Shown here: one piece after another, positions 1-6,672 of the stretch | Position numbering within the stretch: the first letter of the stretch is position 1 | How the letters are laid out: the number at the start of each line of letters is the position of its first letter | NCBI GenBank assembly: GCA_025964455.1 | Contig: JAOPYU010000156.1 | Location: 1-23,905, forward strand | Origin: Thermoleophilia bacterium | GTDB lineage: Bacteria > Actinomycetota > Thermoleophilia > Gaiellales > SKUG01 | Length of the DNA: 23,905 nucleotides | Direction: 5' to 3' | Program-made: the position numbers and the translations under genes | Notes under the pieces: model-generated | The model's database searches: none | Told to the model about the DNA's origin: nothing | What the model saw: the letters and a program-made list of their open reading frames with translations, nothing else

Positions 1-824
1 TTGAGCTTGGCGACCGTGATGCCGTACTTGGCAGCGACCGACGCGAGGGTGTCTCCCTGCACGGCGCGGTAGGACGCGTTGCCCTTGCGTGCCTCGTCGA
101 GCGCCTTCTCGGCCTTCTCGAGCTTGGTCTCGGCGGCCTCGCGCTTGTTGACCGCGGTGGTCACGCCGGCTCGCGCCGTCGTCACGCCGGTGGTCTTGGT
201 CGCGACATCGGCAGTTGCCTTGGTGGCCGCCTCGGTCTTGGCCTTCACGTCGGCCTTCGCCGCGTCGAGCTTCGCCTGGGCTGCAGCGACCTTGTCGGTG
301 CCGCCGCCGCCCTCGGTCTTGTCGGGCGCATCCGTCTTGTCCGGCGCGTCGGTCTTGTCCGGGGCATCCGTCTTGTCGGGCGCGTCGGTCTTGTCCGGGG
401 CGGTCGTGCCGCCCGTGCTGCCGCCGCCTTCGGTGCCGCCCGTGCCGCCCGTGCCGCCCGATCCTTCGGAGCCGCCCGTACTGCCGCCGCCCTCTGCGCC
501 GCCGACGCCGGTGCTACCGCCGCCCATGCCGGCGCAGCCGGCCATGGCGTTGGTGCTGCCTGACATCGAGGTCGCGAGGCTTGCCGCGCCGCCGCCGGCG
601 GTGCCGGCGACTGCTGCCGAACCTGCCAGGGCCTGGCGCAGCGACTCGATCGCGGTCGTGATCTGCTTCAGCAGGCCCGCGAGGTCGCTGCCACTGGGGG
701 CCGCCGTGGTCGAGGCGTCAGTCGTCGCGCCGCCCCCGCTCGCTCCAGCGACCGAGGTGGTCGTCGTCGAGTTGGCGCTCACCGGAGTGGCCATCGTATT
801 GCCGACCGTGCTTGAACCGCACAT
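1..824 (-). CDS. MCG-type low-complexity protein with C-terminal LysM domain (partial)
   Basis: The reading frame enters from beyond the left edge, so the C-terminus is missing; about 274 codons are visible. In order: an N-terminus 'MCGSSTVGN' followed by STTTTSVAGASGGGA; a predicted amphipathic helix (DLAGLLKQITTAIESLRQAL); a Gly/Ser-rich linker containing AGCAGMGGG; five tandem APDKTD units at about residues 142-171; an Ala/Lys-rich helical stretch at about 175-248; and the start of a LysM domain from about residue 252 (YRAVQGDTLASVAAKYGIT). LysM modules bind peptidoglycan or other GlcNAc polymers, so a cell-wall or spore/surface role is inferred. No signal peptide is visible. I chose the ATG at 824 because it has GGAG six bases upstream and gives the same MCG start as the upstream paralogue at 1026-1910. 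An in-frame ATG at 836 with AGGGA upstream is the alternative. Function is unknown. Confidence 0.8.
   Translation of the reverse strand, partial: MCGSSTVGNTMATPVSANSTTTTSVAGASGGGATTDASTTAAPSGSDLAGLLKQITTAIESLRQALAGSAAVAGTAGGGAASLATSMSGSTNAMAGCAGMGGGSTGVGGAEGGGSTGGSEGSGGTGGTGGTEGGGSTGGTTAPDKTDAPDKTDAPDKTDAPDKTDAPDKTEGGGGTDKVAAAQAKLDAAKADVKAKTEAATKATADVATKTTGVTTARAGVTTAVNKREAAETKLEKAEKALDEARKGNASYRAVQGDTLASVAAKYGITVAKL
313..402 (-). repeat. Five tandem 18-bp coding repeats (APDKTD units)
   Basis: On the plus strand, units of the form TCSGTCTTGTCSGGSGCR repeat five times with an exact 18-bp period. Alternate units differ at the third base (TCC/TCG), so there is also a 36-bp super-period. Each unit encodes one APDKTD hexapeptide of the LysM protein. 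Copy number can change by whole units without shifting the frame. Confidence 0.9.
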
Positions 825-975
825 GGTCTGCTCCATTTCGTCCCTGTTGATACGGACCGACCGTCCCGGGTCGGGGCGTTGCAAGGGCGACGTCGCAGCC
901 TGTCCGGGCCGCGCGTGGTGTCGTCCACCTCCACAAGACGACGGAAACGGCCATTCGTCAAGTGTCCGAACGACA

Positions 976-1005
976 ACGGGCCCACACCGTGAGGTGCAGG
1001 CCCGT
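976..1005 (-). terminator. Probable intrinsic terminator between the two MCG paralogues
   Basis: ACGGGCC (976-982) pairs perfectly with GGCCCGT (999-1005). An inner CACC/GGTG stem closes a GTGA loop after a two-base mismatch. Read on the minus strand, the stem is followed by TTGTCGTT, a weak T-rich tail. It lies about 20 bases after the stop of the gene at 1026-1910 and before the LysM gene, so the two may be transcribed separately. Confidence 0.6.
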
Positions 1006-1025
1006 CGATCATCGTTTCCGTCCCG

Positions 1026-1910
1026 TCACTTGGGCGCAGGTGGGAGCGCGTTGAGCTCCTTCTGCCAGATCGGAATCGAGTTGGAGATGTAGCCGCCCGC
1101 GCTGCGCAGGCCGTTGATCTCGTTGCGGATCTGGTTGAGCCGATCCATCTTGTGGGTGACCTGGCTGTCGGTCGACGGCGTGGTCTTCTCGAGCGCCTCG
1201 CGCTCGGCCGCCAGCTTGTCCATCTTGCCGGTGATGCTCTTGAGCTCGGTCTTGGCGTCGCTGATGAACTTCTGCAGCTCGGCGCGCCGGGCGGCATTCG
1301 GATCGACCGGAGTCGTGGGCGTGGTCGGCGTGACCGGCGGTGCGCCGTCGGCGCCGCCGCCACCCGAGGTGCCCGGCTCCGGCGGCTTGTCGTGCTTGGG
1401 CTTGTCCTTGGGGCCGTGCTTGTCGGCCTTGTCGCCGCCGCCGCCCTTGCCGTGCTTGTCGGCCTTGTCGCCGCCCTTGCCGTGCTTGTCGCCCTTGTCG
1501 CCCTTGTCGGCCTTGTCAGCCTTGTCGCCCTTGTCGGCGGGCTTTCCGGGGGGCTCGGTCGTCGGGGCCGGGGGCTCCTGGCCGACCTGGCCGGGTCCGC
1601 CGCCCATGTCGCAGCCGGGCATCGCGCATCCTGCTGCGCCCGCGGCGGCACCGCCGCCACCGAGCGTCTGGCTGCCGAGCGCCGTCTTGAGCGCCTCGAC
1701 GGCTGCAGCGACCTGCTGGAGCAGCGGCGCGAGCGACTCGAGGCCGCCCCCACCTGATGCACCTGCGACGCCGGTCGCCGGGCTCGGCACCGCGCCGCCG
1801 CCGCTCGCTCCTGCGACGCTCGTGGTGGTGCTCGAGGCACCGCCGCCTGCCATCGCGGTCGAATTACCGGCCATGGTCGGCTGCACGCCGACTGATCCCA
1901 CTCCACACAT
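1026..1910 (-). CDS. MCG-type low-complexity protein with Lys/Asp/His-rich repeat and helical C-terminus
   Basis: 294 residues starting 'MCGVGSVGV', with GGGGGAA upstream of the ATG at 1910. The frame is open further upstream to 2084, but the MCG start matches the neighbouring paralogue. Order: TTTSVAGASGGGA-like N-terminal motif (partly duplicated as GVAGASGGGG); a helix SLAPLLQQVAAAVEALKTAL equivalent to the one in the paralogue; a Cys-containing segment (AGCAMPGCDMGGG); a long Asp-Lys/His-Gly region with repeated GDKADKHGKGG units; a Pro/Thr hinge; and about 90 C-terminal residues that look like two charged helices (AELQKFISDAKTELKSI, and KMDKLAAEREALEKT). No LysM, signal peptide or membrane segment is seen. 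I do not recognise the family. The shared N-terminus with the LysM protein suggests a common targeting or assembly module. Confidence 0.8.
   Translation of the reverse strand: MCGVGSVGVQPTMAGNSTAMAGGGASSTTTSVAGASGGGAVPSPATGVAGASGGGGLESLAPLLQQVAAAVEALKTALGSQTLGGGGAAAGAAGCAMPGCDMGGGPGQVGQEPPAPTTEPPGKPADKGDKADKADKGDKGDKHGKGGDKADKHGKGGGGDKADKHGPKDKPKHDKPPEPGTSGGGGADGAPPVTPTTPTTPVDPNAARRAELQKFISDAKTELKSITGKMDKLAAEREALEKTTPSTDSQVTHKMDRLNQIRNEINGLRSAGGYISNSIPIWQKELNALPPAPK
1378..1545 (-). repeat. Low-complexity Lys-Asp/His-Gly coding repeat
   Basis: The region is built from short in-frame units encoding DK, ADK, GDK and HGKGG, with two clear copies of GDKADKHGKGG. The resulting segment is rich in Lys, Asp, His and Gly, is predicted to be disordered, and could bind metal or polyanions. 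That last point is inference only. Confidence 0.7.
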
Positions 1911-2041
1911 CTTGTGGTTCCCCCACTCGAATGCGCGCGCCGGTCCAGGGCGCGCGTCGTTCCCACCACCAGCGAACGATGGAAATGCCGAACGGTCAAG
2001 GCCGGGACGTGTTGGCCCAGCCGCTTCGCGCCATCGTGCGG

Positions 2042-2047
2042 TAGGCT
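2042..2047 (+). promoter_or_regulatory. TAGGCT -10-like hexamer upstream of deoD
   Basis: TAGGCT fits the actinobacterial TANNNT -10 pattern and lies 35 bases before the deoD ATG, which would give a leader of roughly 28 nt containing the AAGGA ribosome binding site at 2071-2075. No convincing -35 box is visible, so this is a tentative call. Confidence 0.35.
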
Positions 2048-2082
2048 GCCGCGGCCCGTTTCCGCCCCGAAAGGAATCCGTC

Positions 2083-2832
2083 ATGCCGATCCATCTCCGC
2101 GCCGAGCAGGGCGATTACGCCGAGGCCGTCCTGGTCCCCGGCGACCCACTGCGCGCGAAGTACATCGCCGAGACGTTCTTCGAGGGCGTGAAGCAGGTCA
2201 ACGGCGAGCGCGGCATGCTCGGCTACACCGGCACCTTCAAGGGAAAGCCGGTCAGCGTGCAGTCGACCGGCATGGGCTGCCCGAGCGCTGCGATCGTGTT
2301 CGAGGAGCTGTTCATGCTCGGCTCCACGAAGCTGATCCGCGTCGGCACCTGTGGCGGCCTGCAGCCGGGAATGACGATGGGCGAGCTCGTCATCGCGACG
2401 AGCGCGACGCCGTCGGACCGCACCGCACTCAACTACACGGGCGGCGAGATGCACGCCCCGACCGCTGACTTCGGCATGGTGCTGAGCGCGGTCAAGGCGG
2501 CCCAGTCCGTCAACCGCCAGATCAAGGTCGGCAACATCGTCTCGAGCGACGTGTTCTACCAGCCCGACACCGGGCTGGCGCAGCGCTGGAGCGACCGCGG
2601 CACGCTCGCGGTCGAGATGGAAGCCGCGGTGCTGTTCACGGTCGCCGCGCTCCGCAAGATCCGCGCGGCCGCGATGTGCACCGTCAGCGACGTGATCGTC
2701 GACGGCGAGTTCCACCGCATCAGCGACGAGGCGCTCAAGCAGGCCGTCGACGAGATGGTCGAGATCGCCCTCGAGGTCGCGATCGACGAGAGCGCCGGCA
2801 TCCCCGACGCCCGCTCGCTCGCATCGGTCTGA
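2083..2832 (+). CDS. deoD: Purine nucleoside phosphorylase, DeoD type
   Basis: 249 residues. It catalyses reversible phosphorolysis of purine (deoxy)nucleosides to free base and (deoxy)ribose-1-phosphate in cytoplasmic purine salvage. The sequence follows the hexameric DeoD family closely: GDPLRAKYIAETF (residues 20-32, phosphate-binding Arg24), NGERGMLGYTGTFKG with Arg43, IRVGTCGG with Arg87, VEMEAA at 177-182 (ribose-binding Glu180) and CTVSD with the catalytic-type Asp203. The start is the ATG at 2083 with AAGGA seven bases upstream; the frame is open much further left, but that part is antisense to the MCG gene. It is about 10 residues longer than E. coli DeoD at the C-terminus. It diverges from the MCG genes across a 172-bp gap and is followed 29 bases later by the lipid kinase gene. 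Confidence 0.95.
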   Translation: MPIHLRAEQGDYAEAVLVPGDPLRAKYIAETFFEGVKQVNGERGMLGYTGTFKGKPVSVQSTGMGCPSAAIVFEELFMLGSTKLIRVGTCGGLQPGMTMGELVIATSATPSDRTALNYTGGEMHAPTADFGMVLSAVKAAQSVNRQIKVGNIVSSDVFYQPDTGLAQRWSDRGTLAVEMEAAVLFTVAALRKIRAAAMCTVSDVIVDGEFHRISDEALKQAVDEMVEIALEVAIDESAGIPDARSLASV

Positions 2833-2861
2833 GCCGGCCCGGGCCGGGGTAGGCGCGCCGC

Positions 2862-3839
2862 ATGCGCGCAATCATCGTGAACCCCGCCTCCGCCTCCGGC
2901 CGAACCGCCGGACGCTGGCGGCGCATCGTCGCCGCCCTCGAGGCGCGCGGCGAACACTTCGAGGTGCTCCTGACGGAGGGCCCGGGCGACGCGATCGCGA
3001 TCACGCGTCGCATGATCGGCGAGGGCGTGCGGGAGCTCGTCGTGCTCGGTGGCGACGGCACGGTCGGCGAGGTGGTCGCGGGCTGCATCAGGCCCGATGG
3101 CAGTGGCGTCCTGCACGACGCGATCGAGCTGAGCATCATCCACCAGGGCACGGGCGGCGACTTCGCACGCGGGCTCGACGTGCCCAAGGACGAGGCCGGC
3201 GCGGTGTCGGTCGCACTCGACGGTGTCCCGCGGCGCATCGACATCGGGTGTGCGCGATATCGCCCGCAGGCCGGCCTCGAGGCGCCTGCCGACGCGCAGC
3301 CCGACGGGAGCCGCGTGCGCGGGTTCGCCTCCGTCGCGAACGTCGGCATGGCCGCGGAGGTCGTCGAGAAGGTCACCGGGCGCCTGAAGCGGCTCGGCAA
3401 CAACGGGGCGTTCGCGGCGGCGACGGTCGGGTGCCTGGCACGCAACCGGGCGCGTCCGGTCACGCTCGCCACACGCGAGGGCATCGACGCGGAGCTCGAC
3501 ATCGTCGACGTGGACGTGTGCAACAACCGGTTCATGGGAGGCGGCATGGTCGTCGCACCGGATGCCGACTTCTCCGACGGCGTGTTCGACCTGGTGATCA
3601 TCCACGCGGCCGGCCGGGCCAAGCTGATCCGCACCTTCCCGAAGATCTACTCCGGGCGACACGTCGACGATCCGCTCGTGCGGGTCGAGCGAACGAGCGA
3701 GGTCACGATCGGGGTGGGAAACGGCGGCAGCCCGCAGGGCGTGGTGCTCGACGGTGAACACGTCGGCTGCACCCCGGCGACGTTCACCAACCTGCCGTCG
3801 GCGATCTCGGTACGTGTCCCGGTAGGATCCCGGACATGA
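2862..3839 (+). CDS. Diacylglycerol kinase-family lipid kinase
   Basis: 325 residues, typical of the bacterial DgkB/YegS family. These enzymes phosphorylate diacylglycerol or related lipids with ATP at the membrane surface and are not related to the small integral DgkA. Visible motifs: N-terminal nucleotide-binding strand IIVNPASASGRTA (residues 4-16), the family-defining GGDGT at 63-67, GTGGDFARGLDVPKD in place of the common GTGNDFAR, and a C-terminal half with NNRFMGGGMVVAPDADFSDGVFDL characteristic of the family. A GGGGTAGG stretch precedes the ATG. A 14-bp perfect palindrome (CCGGCCCGGGCCGG, 2834-2847) lies directly after deoD; it could be a weak hairpin, but no T-tract follows. The stop overlaps the next start as ATGA, suggesting translational coupling. 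The exact lipid substrate cannot be told. Confidence 0.92.
   Translation: MRAIIVNPASASGRTAGRWRRIVAALEARGEHFEVLLTEGPGDAIAITRRMIGEGVRELVVLGGDGTVGEVVAGCIRPDGSGVLHDAIELSIIHQGTGGDFARGLDVPKDEAGAVSVALDGVPRRIDIGCARYRPQAGLEAPADAQPDGSRVRGFASVANVGMAAEVVEKVTGRLKRLGNNGAFAAATVGCLARNRARPVTLATREGIDAELDIVDVDVCNNRFMGGGMVVAPDADFSDGVFDLVIIHAAGRAKLIRTFPKIYSGRHVDDPLVRVERTSEVTIGVGNGGSPQGVVLDGEHVGCTPATFTNLPSAISVRVPVGSRT
3823..3828 (+). promoter_or_regulatory. TAGGAT -10-like hexamer seven bases before an ATG
   Basis: TAGGAT matches TANNNT and is separated by seven bases from the ATG at 3836, the geometry expected for a leaderless transcript starting at the ATG. It sits inside the end of the lipid kinase gene, so it would be an internal promoter. 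No -35 box is recognisable. Confidence 0.3.
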
Positions 3840-4270
3840 CAGCTTCGTTCGCCTCACAGGAATGGGCCGGCTCGCTCGCGACCCGCCTGCAGGAATCCGC
3901 CAAGGTCCGCACCGAATCGGTGACGTGGATCTTCGGTCCCATCGTCCTCGTGGTCGATGCCGACGAGGCACAGGGGACAGCGGCGACCGCACTCCGGCTC
4001 GACGTGCACGAGGGCAGCGTGCGCGGCGTGAGCGTCGTGTCTCCCGACCTGGCGGGTCGGGTCCCGTTCGCGATCGGCGGCTCGATCGCCCGGTGGCAGT
4101 CGGTGTTCGGCGGAGCGCTCGACCTGGTCGACGGGGCGCTCGAGGCGAAACTGCGGGTCCGCGGCGATCTCCCGACGCTCGCGCGGCATCGCGCCCTGCT
4201 GCAGTCGATCACCGCTGCTGGCGGCGAGGTCGAGACGGACTGGCCCGTCGCCGACGCCCCCGCTCGCTGA
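3836..4270 (+). CDS. Probable SCP2-like (sterol carrier) domain protein
   Basis: 144 residues, soluble, no signal peptide. The layout resembles actinobacterial SCP2-domain proteins: an N-terminal helix (WAGSLATRLQES), a strand with TWIFGPIVLVVDAD, a central sheet (LRLDVHEGSVRGVSVVSPD), then ARWQSVFGGALDLVDGALEAKL and RVRGDLPTLARHRALLQSI, which corresponds to the 'GKxKxxGD' region and C-terminal helix of the fold. SCP2 domains bind fatty acyl-CoA, sterols or other lipids in a hydrophobic tunnel. The match is by pattern and not by a diagnostic motif, so the family assignment is moderate. Its 4-base overlap with the lipid kinase gene supports a lipid-related job. It ends seven bases from the convergent gene at 4278; a short CTCGC-TGA-GCGAG hairpin (4263-4275) spans its stop codon. 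Confidence 0.6.
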   Translation: MTASFASQEWAGSLATRLQESAKVRTESVTWIFGPIVLVVDADEAQGTAATALRLDVHEGSVRGVSVVSPDLAGRVPFAIGGSIARWQSVFGGALDLVDGALEAKLRVRGDLPTLARHRALLQSITAAGGEVETDWPVADAPAR

Positions 4271-4277
4271 GCGAGGC

Positions 4278-4577
4278 TCAGGCGAAGTCGACGCAGAAGC
4301 GCATGCCCTGGTAGAGCGCGGGCGTGCCGTAGCCGACCTCGACCACGTCGGTCATCGAATCGGCCATGCTCGGGCTGTGCGCGCCCCGGCGGATGCTCTC
4401 GACGGCGCCGCGAAGCTCGTTGAGGTAGACGGCGACCTCGTCGGTGCGGCGGGACCTGACGCTGCGGGTGCGGGCGCCCAGGGCACCGGTACCGGTGCGG
4501 GCCGTGCCGGCGTGGCGCGTGGCCCAGTCTCCGGCGACGTTGGTGGCGTTCAGCTGCAGCGTGACGATGGCGGACAT
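4278..4577 (-). CDS. Small protein of unknown function
   Basis: 99 residues, beginning MSAIVTLQLNATNVAGDWATRH and ending ALYQGMRFCVDFA. The ATG at 4577 has GGGGAG about nine bases upstream, a better signal than the upstream in-frame ATG at 4646. The middle is Arg/Thr/Gly-rich (TARTGTGALGARTRSVRSRR) followed by a likely helix (TDEVAVYLNELRGAVESIRRG). There is one cysteine near the C-terminus and no signal peptide or membrane segment. I do not recognise a family. The coding call rests on the ribosome binding site, codon bias and the good fit between its convergent neighbour and a terminator upstream of it. Confidence 0.65.
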   Translation of the reverse strand: MSAIVTLQLNATNVAGDWATRHAGTARTGTGALGARTRSVRSRRTDEVAVYLNELRGAVESIRRGAHSPSMADSMTDVVEVGYGTPALYQGMRFCVDFA

Positions 4578-4690
4578 TCGGTGTGCTCCCCGTGGTGAAT
4601 ATCGCGGCCCCCTCCGAACCGCTTGATGCCAAGGTACGAGGAGCACGGGATGTTCGACACGGACGAACTACCTAGGTTTGTACGGACCCC

Positions 4691-4716
4691 GGCGGGCGCC
4701 CGGACGGACGCCCGCC
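4691..4716 (-). terminator. Hairpin terminator downstream of the DUF4349 gene
   Basis: GGCGGGCG (4691-4698) and CGCCCGCC (4709-4716) form a perfect 8-bp GC stem with a 10-base loop, ten bases after the DUF4349 stop when read on the minus strand. No T-tract follows, which is common in high-GC actinobacteria. Confidence 0.65.
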
Positions 4717-4726
4717 GCGGCGCGAT

Positions 4727-5800
4727 TCAATCCGGGCTAGCGACCCGGGCAGTGCGGCGCCGGTGGACCGTTCGTCCGACCAGGGCGATGACGGCGAGCA
4801 ACACGAGGGCGGGCAGGGCCCCGCCGAACCAGACGATCGTGCCGGCGACGTTCTCGGCGAGCCGGTCACGCGCGTCGCCCCAGGCGGCTCCGAGCACGGA
4901 ATCCTCGTCCTCGTCGGTGTCGGAGGTGCGCGCGCCGCGCTCGCTGATGGTCAGCTCCACCGTGCTCATCGAGGTCATCTTGCCGAGGTAGTCCAGTCGG
5001 CCGCGCGAGAGCTCGATCTGCTCCTGGACGGTGTCGAGCCGCGACTGCACGGCGAGCACCTCGCTGACGCCCTGCGTCTGGGCGAGCAGCGCGAGCAGGC
5101 GACCCTCGACCGCGCGGTCGTGCTTGAGCCGGGAGCGCACGTCGACGAACTCCTGGGTCACGTCCTGGCTGGCGACGTCGAGCCGGCGCACGCTCACGCC
5201 GCCGATGTCGCGCAGCCGGCTGACGGCGGTGTCGAACCGGCGCGACGGCACGCTCATGGTGATGGATGCCACGCGCGGCCCCTTCCCGGCGCCGCTGCGC
5301 GAGGACGCCACCACGTACCCGCCATGGGCGCCCGCGACTGCCTGCGCATCACCCCACACGTCCTCGAAGCGTCCTCGCTTGGTGACGCGGAGCTCGATCG
5401 AGGCGGTCCGCACGATCTTGGCGTCGATCGAGGGAGCTCCGAGCGAACCGACCGGATCGATGGACACATCGGTGCCGCCGGCACCGGGCGTGGCCGCGCC
5501 GACGGCGTCGCGCGCGATCTCCTCCGTCTCGGGCGCGACGAGCGACTCGGAGCGGGCGGTCGCCGACTTCGCGACGACCGACGTGTCGGACGGGGTGGGG
5601 CCGGACGTGGCCGGGTCCACGAGCGCTGGCTGCGCGTCGCCACCGACGCCCCCGCCCGATGATCCCTCGCTGCTCGGGCCGACCGCGCTCCGGGGCTGCT
5701 CGTAGGTCAGCGCGAACGCGAGCAGGATCGCGCCGGCGAGGGCGAGCAGGAGGGGGATCGGTCGCCCGGTGCGAGTGGCGAGGGAACGGACGCGGTTCAT
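4727..5800 (-). CDS. DUF4349-domain membrane protein
   Basis: 357 residues. An N-terminal hydrophobic segment (about residues 14-32, IPLLLALAGAILLAFALTY) acts as signal anchor; a Ser/Gly/Pro-rich linker runs to about 127; the DUF4349 domain spans about 128-288 (RTASIELRVTKRGRFEDV; GGYVVASSRSG; SITMSVPSRRFDTAVSRL; VTQEFVDVRSRLKH). A likely coiled coil (EVLAVQSRLDTVQEQIELSRGRL) follows, then a C-terminal membrane segment (about 321-342) and a basic tail. The domain is therefore probably extracytoplasmic. The family has no settled biochemical function. The ATG at 5800 has GGAGG five bases upstream; longer in-frame starts lack this. It follows the enoyl-CoA hydratase gene by 71 bases. Confidence 0.9.
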   Translation of the reverse strand: MNRVRSLATRTGRPIPLLLALAGAILLAFALTYEQPRSAVGPSSEGSSGGGVGGDAQPALVDPATSGPTPSDTSVVAKSATARSESLVAPETEEIARDAVGAATPGAGGTDVSIDPVGSLGAPSIDAKIVRTASIELRVTKRGRFEDVWGDAQAVAGAHGGYVVASSRSGAGKGPRVASITMSVPSRRFDTAVSRLRDIGGVSVRRLDVASQDVTQEFVDVRSRLKHDRAVEGRLLALLAQTQGVSEVLAVQSRLDTVQEQIELSRGRLDYLGKMTSMSTVELTISERGARTSDTDEDEDSVLGAAWGDARDRLAENVAGTIVWFGGALPALVLLAVIALVGRTVHRRRTARVASPD

Positions 5801-5871
5801 GGTGACCTCCGAGGTGCAGGGTGGTTGCTGCTCCGTCGGACGCGTCGGGGGTCCGGATGGTTCCCGCCGGG

Positions 5872-6672
5872 TCAGACCCCGGTGAAGTTCGGGCGGCGAT
5901 TCTCGGTGAGGGCGCTGATGCCCTCCTGCGCGTCCGCCGTGGCGAGCAGGTCCAGGAAGCACTCGCGCTCGCGCCGGAGCCCGTCGGCCGGGTGTTCGAA
6001 CGCTGCGCGCACCAGCGCCTTGATGTGACGCAGGGCGAGCGGTGCCTGACGCGCGAGCGAGGCCGCCCGCTGCTCCACCGTCGCGACGAGCTCGTCGGCG
6101 GCGACGACCTCGTGCACCAGCCCCTTGGCGAGCGCCGTGGCCGCGTCGTAGCGCATGCCCTTCATGATCATCTCGGTGGCGACGCCGGCGCCCACGAGGC
6201 GCGGCAGTCGCTGCGTGCCTCCGCCGCCCGGCAGCAGTCCGAGCCGGACCTCGGGGAGCCCGAGCTGCGCGAGGTCATCCCCGGCGATCCGGAAGTCGCA
6301 TGCGAGCGCCAACTCGAATCCGCCACCGATGGCGATGCCCTCGAGCTGGCAGATCGTCGGCATCGGCAGCTGCTCGACGTGGTCGAACACGTCCGCGACC
6401 TCGAGGAAGTCCTGCAGCATCGCGTCGCCGCCGGCGTCGACCCTGGCCATCATCGTGACATCGGCCCCGGCGGTGAAGATGCCGCGATGGGCGGATCGGA
6501 ACACCACGACGCGCACGTCGGCATCCTTCACGAACTCACGACAGGCACGCTTGAGTTCGCGGCCGACCTCGAGCGTGATGACGTTGAGCGGCGGGTTGTC
6601 GAGCTCCACGATCGCGATGTGACCACCGCCGTCGCGACGCACCCGGATCGCGTCGTACGAGGCCTCGCTCAC
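5872..6672 (-). CDS. Enoyl-CoA hydratase/isomerase family protein
   Basis: 266 residues, the usual length for a monofunctional crotonase. It hydrates trans-2-enoyl-CoA to 3-hydroxyacyl-CoA in beta-oxidation. Visible: oxyanion-hole segment FTAGADVTMM (residues 66-75), IAIGGGFELALACDFRIA with Glu120, and LGLPEVRLGLLPGGGGTQRL with Glu141; these two glutamates correspond to the paired catalytic acids of rat hydratase (Glu144/Glu164), supporting true hydratase activity. The start is GTG at 6672, overlapping the acyl-CoA dehydrogenase stop as GTGA, so the two are probably translationally coupled and work in consecutive steps. The acyl chain specificity cannot be read from sequence. Confidence 0.92.
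   Translation of the reverse strand: MSEASYDAIRVRRDGGGHIAIVELDNPPLNVITLEVGRELKRACREFVKDADVRVVVFRSAHRGIFTAGADVTMMARVDAGGDAMLQDFLEVADVFDHVEQLPMPTICQLEGIAIGGGFELALACDFRIAGDDLAQLGLPEVRLGLLPGGGGTQRLPRLVGAGVATEMIMKGMRYDAATALAKGLVHEVVAADELVATVEQRAASLARQAPLALRHIKALVRAAFEHPADGLRRERECFLDLLATADAQEGISALTENRRPNFTGV

Noticed and set aside
79..1092. Plus-strand open frame with repeated SVLSGA units
   Set aside because: It is the antisense shadow of the APDKTD repeats of the LysM protein; the opposite strand has a recognisable LysM domain and a paralogue.
1114..2082. Long in-frame N-terminal extension of deoD
   Set aside because: DeoD homology starts at the ATG at 2083, which has a good ribosome binding site; the extension is antisense to the MCG gene and low in complexity.
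4652..4668. GTTCG-N7-CGAAC inverted repeat as an SOS (LexA) box
   Set aside because: Half-site order and spacing do not match the actinobacterial CGAAC-N4-GTTCG box.
4670..4677. ACCTAGGT 8-bp palindrome upstream of the small unknown gene
   Set aside because: Too short to be meaningful alone and not repeated elsewhere that I could see.
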